A stretch of 12,934 nucleotides of DNA from Verrucomicrobiota bacterium (GTDB taxonomy: Bacteria > Verrucomicrobiota > Verrucomicrobiia > Chthoniobacterales > UBA10450), in the NCBI GenBank assembly GCA_003217965.1, contig QHNB01000075.1, positions 1 through 12,934 on the forward strand. Direction: 5' to 3'. Shown one piece after another: positions 6,579 through 11,986 of this stretch (the first letter of the stretch is position 1; each line of letters opens with the position of its first letter). Position numbers and translations under genes: made by a program. Under the pieces are notes generated by a model. It saw only the letters and a list, made by a program, of their open reading frames with translations, was not told the origin of the DNA and did no database searches.

Positions 6579-7871
6579 TTATTGATGCTCGCGCAGAATT
6601 TTGGCGAAGCGCCAGACGTCGTGGAACGTATTGTAGAGCGGTGTCGGTGCGGCCCGGATGACATTGGGTTCGCGGAAATCGCATTTCACTCCGACTGCTT
6701 CCAGTTTATTGAAGAGCTCCTTCGGATGCTCGCGAACTAGGATCGACACTTGGCAGCCGCGCGACCCTGCTTCGCGCGGCGTGATGACGCCGTAGCGGTC
6801 CGAGCCGGACTGGCGTTTACCAGGTGCCAGCTCAAGAAGAAATTGAAGATACCCGGTCAACTTAATCGACTTCGCGCGGAGAGGTTCTATTCCGCCGGCT
6901 TCGTCGAAGATCGCAAGTGAAGCGCGTAACGGTGCCATCGAAAAAATGGGCGGGTTACTAATCTGCCAACCGTCGGCCGACGGAACTGGAATGAACTCAG
7001 GCTCGAGATGAAGACGAAACCGCGTATTTGGATCGTTGCCAAACCAACCGGCCAAACGTGGTAACTCGATGTTAGTCGCATGCCGTTCGTGGAGGAAGGC
7101 GCCACCGACCGCGCCGGGGCCGGCGTTGAGATATTTGTAGGAGCACCAAACAGCGAAATCGACCTTCCAATCGTGCAACGAGACCGGCACGTTTCCAATG
7201 GCGTGGGCAAGGTCGATACCGACTGTTATCCCGCGCTTCTGCGCCACTTTGGTAATGGTTGAAATGTCGAAAAACTGGCCGGTGAAAAAATTCACGCCCG
7301 CGATCATTACGAGCGCGAGCTGGTCGGCATTTTTCTCGATAAGATCGACAATGTCGTTGGTGCGTAGTGTGAATTCTCCCTTGCGCGGACCGGCGAGAAT
7401 GAGTGTGTCTTTGGGATCGAGCCCATGATGGACGATTTGCGTTTTGATCGCGTAGGTGTCTGACGGAAAGGCGGGCTCTTCCATTAGGATCTTGAAACGC
7501 GATTTCGTCGGCCTATAAAACGTCGCCATCATCAGGTGCAGATTCACCGTCAGACCGTTCATGCAGATAACTTCGGTCGGTTTCGCGCCGATGAGGCGCG
7601 CCATCGGTTCGCGCAGCGTCTCGTGATACGAATACCACGGCGTCTGGGCTTGGAGATGCGCGTCCACCGCGAGCTTGGCCCAATCGTCTAGCTCCTGTTC
7701 GAGAGTTTCCCGGACCGCCTTCGGCATCAGGCCGAGCGAATTTCCGGCTAAATAGATTAGCGGTTTGCCATTCTCGCCGAGAGGCAGATGAAATTTTTCC
7801 CGGAACTGCTGCAGCGGATCCTCGGCATCGAATCGCCGTGCGAAATCCTCGTCAGCTGAAAAAGTCGTCAT
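6579..7871 (-). CDS. kynU: Kynureninase (PLP-dependent)
   Basis: A 430-aa fold-type I PLP enzyme that cleaves 3-hydroxykynurenine to 3-hydroxyanthranilate plus alanine (or kynurenine to anthranilate). It shows YLAGNSLGLMPK (40-51) near the N terminus, the PLP-contact Asp220 in GIDLAHAIGNVP, and the Schiff-base Lys246 in WCSYKYLNAGPG. Further family blocks are HERH (261-264), GWFG and WQISNPPIFSMAPLRAS. The C-terminal domain has RGCQVSIL and IRAAPTPLYNTFHDVW. Length matches the family. The ATG at 7871 is chosen over the upstream TTG at 7916: the extra 15 residues derive from an intergenic repeat and resemble no kynureninase N terminus. It is the last gene of the minus-strand run. It works directly downstream of KMO (2396-3775). 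Confidence 0.95.
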   Translation of the reverse strand: MTTFSADEDFARRFDAEDPLQQFREKFHLPLGENGKPLIYLAGNSLGLMPKAVRETLEQELDDWAKLAVDAHLQAQTPWYSYHETLREPMARLIGAKPTEVICMNGLTVNLHLMMATFYRPTKSRFKILMEEPAFPSDTYAIKTQIVHHGLDPKDTLILAGPRKGEFTLRTNDIVDLIEKNADQLALVMIAGVNFFTGQFFDISTITKVAQKRGITVGIDLAHAIGNVPVSLHDWKVDFAVWCSYKYLNAGPGAVGGAFLHERHATNIELPRLAGWFGNDPNTRFRLHLEPEFIPVPSADGWQISNPPIFSMAPLRASLAIFDEAGGIEPLRAKSIKLTGYLQFLLELAPGKRQSGSDRYGVITPREAGSRGCQVSILVREHPKELFNKLEAVGVKCDFREPNVIRAAPTPLYNTFHDVWRFAKILREHQ

Positions 7872-7887
7872 GATGGAATTGATCGGA

Positions 7888-7926
7888 GAGTTTCGCCACA
7901 GATGAATGCGGATCAAACACAGAAGG
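7888..7926 (-). repeat. Leader repeat upstream of kynureninase
   Basis: This 39-nt copy matches the one at 8534-8573 at 36 of 40 aligned positions (hand count: three mismatches, one indel). On the plus strand it begins GAGTTTCGCCACAGATG, shared exactly by both copies. It ends 16 nt before the kynureninase ATG, the same distance as in the VOC copy. Read in the kynU frame it would encode IRIHLWRNS. Confidence 0.8.
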
Positions 7927-8014
7927 TTTCAGAGTTTCAGGGTCAGCATCCTTATGAATTTCCGTTGATCAGTGCTGTCACATTTATTCGTAGGAAAAGA
8001 AAAACGAACAGTAA

Positions 8015-8045
8015 GAGATTCCTCGACTTCGCTCGGAATGACAGG
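8015..8045. repeat. Dispersed intergenic repeat (GAGATTCCTCG...GGAATGACAGG type)
   Basis: A 31-nt element running from GAGATTCCTCGACTTCG to GCTCGGAATGACAGG, with ATTCC/GGAAT ends that can pair. From memory this motif recurs between genes in many soil and freshwater bacterial genomes. Only one copy lies in this window, so its repeat nature rests on recall, not on the window itself. It lies in the 187-nt spacer between VOC and kynureninase. Confidence 0.5.
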
Positions 8046-8058
8046 AAATGAACCGCAG

Positions 8059-8517
8059 TCAGCTCGGCGGCTGCATGAACTCGATCGTGATTCCGTCAGG
8101 ATCGCGCACGTAGACCACGCGTCTTCCGGCGTTCGGGCCCGTTTTGAGGGTCTGAGGTTTGCCGGCGGCGCGCCAGCCAGACGCTACGATTGCGTTCAGC
8201 ACAGCGTCTAGATTATCGACTACGAGGGCAACGTGAACTGAGCCGACGTCGCAAGGCCTTAGATTCAGGCGCTTTCGATCGGGTGGAGCGTGGTACTCGA
8301 GCAATTCAATGCGGTGGCCAGGAGCCTTTAGGACCGCCAGCGATATCTCAGCACCAGGCACGCCGGTTATTTCGCTCGCGAGATCGCCAGCCTGATGTGT
8401 CCGATGTGAAAGCTCGAAACCGAGAACGTCGCGCCAGAAGGCGAGAGACCGCTCGAGGTCGCTGACTGTGATGCCGGTGTGATCGGCCGCGATGATGCGA
8501 AAGGACCTGACGCTCAT
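8059..8517 (-). CDS. VOC-family protein (glyoxalase/dioxygenase fold)
   Basis: A 152-aa protein made of two beta-alpha-beta-beta-beta modules of the vicinal oxygen chelate superfamily. The likely metal ligands are in the usual places: His13 in ADHTGITVSD, Glu71 or Glu74 in HRIELLEY, His95 in GSVHVAL, and Glu146 in GITIEFMQ. Helix SLAFWRDVLGF (24-34) and the VRDPDG turn (137-142) are family hallmarks. Members include glyoxalase I, epimerases and ring-cleaving dioxygenases; which applies here is not clear. The frame stays open to a TTG at 8613 that overlaps the RidA stop, but the added 32 residues cross an intergenic repeat, so the ATG at 8517 is chosen. It sits between RidA and kynureninase, so a role in aromatic breakdown is possible. 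Confidence 0.88.
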   Translation of the reverse strand: MSVRSFRIIAADHTGITVSDLERSLAFWRDVLGFELSHRTHQAGDLASEITGVPGAEISLAVLKAPGHRIELLEYHAPPDRKRLNLRPCDVGSVHVALVVDNLDAVLNAIVASGWRAAGKPQTLKTGPNAGRRVVYVRDPDGITIEFMQPPS

Positions 8518-8533
8518 ACTCGTGTGACACAGC

Positions 8534-8573
8534 GAGTTTCGCCACAGATGGACACGGATCAAACACAGATAGG
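8534..8573 (-). repeat. Leader repeat upstream of the VOC gene
   Basis: This 40-nt copy is the partner of the repeat at 7888-7926. It ends 16 nt before the VOC ATG and lies in the 92-nt gap after the RidA stop. Read in the VOC frame it encodes IRVHLWRNS, nearly identical to the peptide the other copy encodes in the kynureninase frame. Confidence 0.8.
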
Positions 8574-8609
8574 AAAACTGATTCTTCCTTTTATCGGTGA
8601 AAATCTGTA

Positions 8610-9047
8610 TCAATCGGTGGCCGTTTTTACCGCTGCGATCACCTTGAGTTCGATGGCGATCGGCGTGGGCAGCGCGGTGACCTCCAGCGTCGTCCGAGTC
8701 GGGTTTGGTTTGCCCGGTCCGGCGAAATATTCAGCATAGAGCTTGTTATAGATCGGGAAGTCTTTCTTCATGTTGGTCAGGAAAACCGTGACATCGATCA
8801 TGTCATTCCAAGTCGCGCCGGCGTCTTCCAGCACGAAGCGAACATTTTCGAACACGGCATGGCATTGCTTTTCGAGGTCGTAGCTCACAATGTTGCCTGC
8901 CGAATCGAGCGTGACGCCGGGAATGTCCTTGCTGCCGCGCGCGCGGGGTCCGATCCCGGAGAGAAACAGCAAATTGCCAACGCGCTTCGCATGCGGGAAC
9001 GCGCCGACCGGCTCAGGGGCGCGGGAGCTCTCGAAGGATTTGCTCAT
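8610..9047 (-). CDS. RidA/YjgF-family deaminase, probably 2-aminomuconate deaminase type
   Basis: A 145-aa protein of the Rid family, with no signal peptide. Family blocks are FPHAKRVGNLLFLSG (17-31), the central helix QCHAVFENVRFVLEDAG, the DVTVFL strand and YNKLYAEYF. The substrate-binding Arg118 lies in PTRTT and Glu133 in IELKVIA. The FPH-x-KR-x-G start and the spacing of these blocks resemble Pseudomonas AmnD/NbaF, which deaminate 2-aminomuconate to 4-oxalocrotonate on the 3-hydroxyanthranilate/2-aminophenol route. This fits the nearby KMO and kynureninase, which make 3-hydroxyanthranilate. A general imine/enamine deaminase role cannot be excluded. The gene starts 38 nt after the isochorismatase-family gene on the same strand. 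Confidence 0.85.
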   Translation of the reverse strand: MSKSFESSRAPEPVGAFPHAKRVGNLLFLSGIGPRARGSKDIPGVTLDSAGNIVSYDLEKQCHAVFENVRFVLEDAGATWNDMIDVTVFLTNMKKDFPIYNKLYAEYFAGPGKPNPTRTTLEVTALPTPIAIELKVIAAVKTATD

Positions 9048-9085
9048 GAGTCAAAGAAAAGAGGCCGGAGCTCAAAGCTCAGAGA

Positions 9086-9898
9086 TCAACGATCAGTTTT
9101 TGCGGTCTTAACCGGGAAAGCCTTTACGAACTGTTCCGAGTCCGAAACCCAGCCCAGCAACACTTCGGCATTTAAAAGAGATGCTTCGTGATTCGTTCTT
9201 GGCAAGTCGTGGCCGATCGGCTCGCTCATACAATCTTTGAGCAAGACACAAAGATAATCTCTAAACATCGCGTCTCTCACGGTCGACTCCACGCATATGC
9301 TTGTCGTTACACCAGTGACGATCAGGTATTTGGTCCCCAATTTTTTCAAGGTCGCGTCTAGATCGGTTTGGTAGAAGCCGCTGAAGCGCGTTTTATAAAG
9401 AACGATGTCGTTCGATTGCGGTTTGAGCTCGGAAACAATATCTGTGTCCCAAGTGTCGCGAATCAATATCCGGCTTTCCCGACCGTCCGGTGCGCGGATC
9501 CTCTGGCCAATACCAAATCTCAAATGCCGGGTCCGGTTAACTGAATCGGGAGCGCCTAAGTCCGAGAGGTCTTCGCGATACCCCATCTTCAGATAAATGA
9601 CTTTCATCCCATTTTGGCGTGCTGTCGCCAGCACCTTTGCCGTCGGACCGATGGCTTTTTGCGCGCCGGAAACGTCAACTCCTGCCCGATCGAACATGCC
9701 TCCCTTCGTGGTGAAATCATTCTCCATGTCGACGACGATTACGGCGGTGTGCGCGGGATCGAGCGCGATGGGTTCTGGTTTTGCATCGAGCGTTACCGAC
9801 CCCTTCTTTGCCTCGAAAGGAGGATCGGCCAGCAGTTCTATGTTAAACTGAGCGCTGAGGAACCCCACGAAAATGAATGCCTTCATGAAGATTTGCAT
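9086..9898 (-). CDS. Exported isochorismatase-family cysteine hydrolase
   Basis: A 270-aa protein whose N-terminal ~24 residues (MQIFMKAFIFVGFLSAQF...LLAD) look like a short Sec signal; a second Met at residue 5 is an alternative start. From about residue 50 it is a cysteine hydrolase with the catalytic triad Asp57 (VVDMENDF), Lys169 (YKTRFSGF) and Cys202 (TTSICVESTVRD). A Val-Thr pair before the nucleophile (GVTTS) gives the usual cis-peptide. The GGMFDRAGVDVS block and CVEST-RD resemble RutB-like ureidoacrylate or N-carbamoyl amidohydrolases more than true isochorismatases. Adjacency to a RidA protein recalls RutB/RutC, but no other Rut gene is visible. Export is unusual for this family, because most members are cytoplasmic. 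The substrate is unknown. Confidence 0.85.
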   Translation of the reverse strand: MQIFMKAFIFVGFLSAQFNIELLADPPFEAKKGSVTLDAKPEPIALDPAHTAVIVVDMENDFTTKGGMFDRAGVDVSGAQKAIGPTAKVLATARQNGMKVIYLKMGYREDLSDLGAPDSVNRTRHLRFGIGQRIRAPDGRESRILIRDTWDTDIVSELKPQSNDIVLYKTRFSGFYQTDLDATLKKLGTKYLIVTGVTTSICVESTVRDAMFRDYLCVLLKDCMSEPIGHDLPRTNHEASLLNAEVLLGWVSDSEQFVKAFPVKTAKTDR

Positions 9899-9935
9899 GG
9901 TGGAATGATGTTACGGGTTCGTGTGATCTTGCGAA

Positions 9936-10232
9936 CTAACCGCCGGCAATGGCGCCGATGATAAAGAAAGGCTCAGTGCCGTTCGCCACCACCTCGGGCA
10001 ATGGAGTATCCGGCGGCTCATGCGATAGATCTTCGCCGCAGGCAAAGAAGCGGACGAACGGTCGTCGTCGTTGGCTGCCGTGATCGCGGATCGTCCCTCG
10101 CAGCATTGGATATTTCGCCTCCAAGGCGTCCAGGACCGCGCGTTGTGTGGCGTGGCCGTCTAAGTCGAGTTGTACCTCTCCACTCACGCGCGCGAGTGTG
10201 CGCAAGTGTGTTGGTAAGACGACTCGTATCAT
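9936..10232 (-). CDS. MoaD/ThiS-like ubiquitin-fold protein ending in Gly-Gly
   Basis: A 98-aa beta-grasp protein. Strand IRVVLPTHLRTLA, strand GEVQLDLDG, helix TQRAVLDALEAKYPMLRGTI, strand RPFVRFFACGEDLS and a C-terminal FFIIGAIAGG tail follow the MoaD/ThiS order. The chain ends exactly in Gly-Gly, as needed for adenylation and thiocarboxylation or conjugation by an E1-like enzyme; no such enzyme lies in the window. True MoaD and ThiS are about 66-85 aa, so this one is slightly longer. Its ATG overlaps the TGA of the BNR gene (ATGA, 10229-10232), so translation is probably coupled. Being a sulfur carrier or a protein modifier are both inferences. Confidence 0.85.
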   Translation of the reverse strand: MIRVVLPTHLRTLARVSGEVQLDLDGHATQRAVLDALEAKYPMLRGTIRDHGSQRRRPFVRFFACGEDLSHEPPDTPLPEVVANGTEPFFIIGAIAGG

Positions 10233-11296
10233 GGTAGCGTCTGGACTTCGACTGATAGGACTGCGGGAAGATCTCGAACGATCGGAGTCCAGCTATCACC
10301 GGCGTCAGCTGATGCGTAAACCTGACCACCTGTCGTTCCAAAATAGATGCCACATGGATCAAGCGAATCGATCGACATCGCGTCGCGTAGGACGTTCACG
10401 TAGCAATTACGCTGAGGCAGACCCTTGGTTAGCTTTTCCCATTCATTGCCTCCGGTTCGACTGCGATAGACACGTAGCTTTCCGTCTGGAGGAAAGTGCT
10501 CGGAATCACTTTTGATCGGAACCACATAAATCGTTTCCGGCTCGTGCGCGTGCACGTCGATCGGAAAACCGAAATCGCTCGGCAAGTTACCGCTGACTTC
10601 GTGCCATGAATTGCCTGCGTTGTCACTGCGCATGACGTCCCAATGCTTTTGCATGAACAGTGTAGTCGGACGTGAGGAGTGCATGGCGATCCGATGAACG
10701 CAATGCCCAACCTCCGCGTTTGGATCCGGAATATATTGGGAATGCAAGCCACGATTGATTGGTTGCCAGCTCCGGCCTCCGTCATCAGTCCGGAAGGCGC
10801 CGGCCGCCGAAATGGCGACGGAAATGCGCTGCGGGTTCTTGGGGTCGATCAAGATCGTGTGCAGACACATTCCTCCTGCTCCCGGCTGCCACTTCGGCCC
10901 ACTGTCGTGCTTGCGCAATCCTGACAATTCATGCCAGGAAGCGCCGCCGTCTTTGGATTCGAACAATGCCGCGTCTTCCACACCTGCGTAAACATGGTCC
11001 GGATTTTCCAATGACGGTTCAAGATGCCAAACGCGCTTGAACTCCCATGGGTGCTGCGTGCCGTCATACCACTGATGGGTGCCGGGGACCCCATCATAGA
11101 CAAACTTGTTACTTTCGCCCTTTGGCATCCCGTCCGGCGTAGTTGTCATTCCGCCGCCGGGCGTCTCCCACGATTTGCCGCCGTCGCTGGAGCGCTGGAT
11201 GATCTGCCCGAACCAGCCGCTGGACTGCGACGCGTAGATCCGGTTCGGATCGACGGCGCCCTTACGCGTCCCGACCAATACTCGTATTCCGCTCAT
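10229..11296 (-). CDS. BNR/Asp-box beta-propeller protein (sialidase/sortilin-like fold)
   Basis: A 355-aa protein with six Asp-box repeats of the form [S/T]-x-[D/T]-x-G-x-x-W at residues 36-43, 114-121, 170-177, 224-231, 279-286 and 329-336. These mark propeller blades. There is no signal peptide, so it is probably cytoplasmic. Sialidase-like databases may label it an exo-alpha-sialidase, but the sialidase arginine triad is not evident, so enzymatic activity is doubtful. The N terminus goes from VLVGTRKGA straight to VDPNRIYAS; relatives, as I recall them, have about 35-40 more residues here. The start is bounded by an in-frame TAA two codons upstream. The downstream MoaD-like gene overlaps by 4 nt, so the two are a coupled pair. 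Confidence 0.85.
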   Translation of the reverse strand: MSGIRVLVGTRKGAVDPNRIYASQSSGWFGQIIQRSSDGGKSWETPGGGMTTTPDGMPKGESNKFVYDGVPGTHQWYDGTQHPWEFKRVWHLEPSLENPDHVYAGVEDAALFESKDGGASWHELSGLRKHDSGPKWQPGAGGMCLHTILIDPKNPQRISVAISAAGAFRTDDGGRSWQPINRGLHSQYIPDPNAEVGHCVHRIAMHSSRPTTLFMQKHWDVMRSDNAGNSWHEVSGNLPSDFGFPIDVHAHEPETIYVVPIKSDSEHFPPDGKLRVYRSRTGGNEWEKLTKGLPQRNCYVNVLRDAMSIDSLDPCGIYFGTTGGQVYASADAGDSWTPIVRDLPAVLSVEVQTLP

Positions 11297-11302
11297 TGGT
11301 TA

Positions 11303-11342
11303 CATCTGTATCCGCGGATTCGCCCGATGCACACGGATTTAT
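11303..11342 (-). repeat. Leader repeat upstream of the BNR gene
   Basis: In gene sense this reads ATCCGTGTGCATCGGGCGAA followed by AATCCGCGG-type sequence, ending 6 nt before the BNR ATG. The first part aligns with ATCCGTGTCCATCTGTGGCGAA in the VOC copy (three missing bases, few changes). It is clearly related but diverged. Confidence 0.55.
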
Positions 11343-11377
11343 TCAGCTGCGTTCGGGTCCACTGACATTCTCAAGAG

Positions 11378-11810
11378 TCAATTATTCGATGGCGCGTACT
11401 TCTCAAACTTCGGCGGCTTCGGATCCATGTAATCCCATGGCTGAGCGTCCGAAGTGAAGATGTCGAACTGGGGACGAAACCAACTCGGATCGTCCAGGCT
11501 TGAAGCGGTGATACCTTGTCCCTCATCAGTAATGCCACCGAAGAGTCGCGAGCCGCACTTCGCACAAAAGGCGCGCTTATTGTGACCCATCGCCTCGCTC
11601 GGAGTGTCGTAGAAGCACGGCGTGCCTTTCGTGATTTTGAACGATTTCGCCGGCACATAGACAACTGCGGTGTAGAGACCGCCTGCTTGCCCGCTGACAA
11701 TCCCGGCAGTGGCAGTTAAACATTGCGATCGGTTCGGCAGTGCATTCGTAGCGGATCGCGCCGCACGTGCAACCGCCAGTGAAAAATGTAGGTGTAGGAT
11801 CAGGGGACAT
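11378..11810 (-). pseudogene. GFA-family (CENP-V/GFA) zinc protein, broken by a one-base frameshift
   Basis: Two frames each hold half of one GFA-domain protein. Starting at the ATG at 11810, the N-terminal half gives GGCTCGAIRYEC, then FNCHCRDCQRAS; the C-terminal half in another frame gives AFCAKCGSRLFGG to the stop at 11378. The halves join smoothly if the base at about 11684 is skipped, giving QRAS-GGLYTAVVYVPAKSF and a protein of about 143 aa, normal for the family. The zinc-binding cysteines are all present (C-x-C, C-x-C-x2-C, C-x2-C). The family includes glutathione-dependent formaldehyde-activating enzyme homologues, mostly of unknown role. The extra base may be a real mutation or a sequencing/assembly error; the rest of the gene looks undecayed. 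Confidence 0.8.
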
Positions 11811-11955
11811 TCGTCAGAGGACAGCAGTCAGTTTGGCCATTGGGTCGCGGGCTGCAACCGCATTCCCGATCCCTCAAGACTCATCTCCGAAGTATCGAAT
11901 TGAGTCCATTTCGCGGTGCAAACGATGTTCGGTTCGCGTCGACCCATGTAGGTGC

Positions 11956-11977
11956 TACCAAAGCGTTGCGCTTGGTG
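11956..11977 (-). terminator. Hairpin just downstream of the TPR gene (candidate terminator)
   Basis: On the plus strand ACCAA-A-GCG (11957-11965) pairs with CGCTTGGT (11969-11976) around a 3-nt loop, with one bulged A. It starts about 10 nt beyond the TPR-gene stop codon on the minus strand. No T-tract follows in that direction, so it may act as a 3' stabilising hairpin instead. Confidence 0.35.
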
Positions 11978-11986
11978 ATTTTCGAG

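Noticed and set aside
7888..8573. CRISPR array
   Set aside because: Only two close copies of the repeat, separated by about 600 nt that includes the VOC gene; no regular spacers or cas genes.
8517..8613. Translational coupling of VOC to RidA through a 4-nt TTGA overlap
   Set aside because: The overlap exists only if a TTG start is used, and the added 32 residues cross an intergenic repeat; the ATG at 8517 fits the domain start.
9061..9090. GAGCTC/AAAGCTC-type short repeats before RidA
   Set aside because: Short low-complexity pattern without a convincing stem or second copy.
8610..9898. A Rut pyrimidine-degradation operon
   Set aside because: Only RutB-like and RidA-like members are present; no RutA, RutD, RutE, RutF or RutG is visible, and the RidA protein looks closer to 2-aminomuconate deaminase.
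10229..11296. A true sialidase
   Set aside because: Asp-boxes alone mark the propeller fold; the arginine triad and catalytic residues of sialidases are not recognisable and there is no signal peptide.
11878..11906. GACTCA/TGAGTC inverted repeat in the GFA-TPR spacer
   Set aside because: Only 6 bp with a 17-nt loop and no extension; likely by chance.
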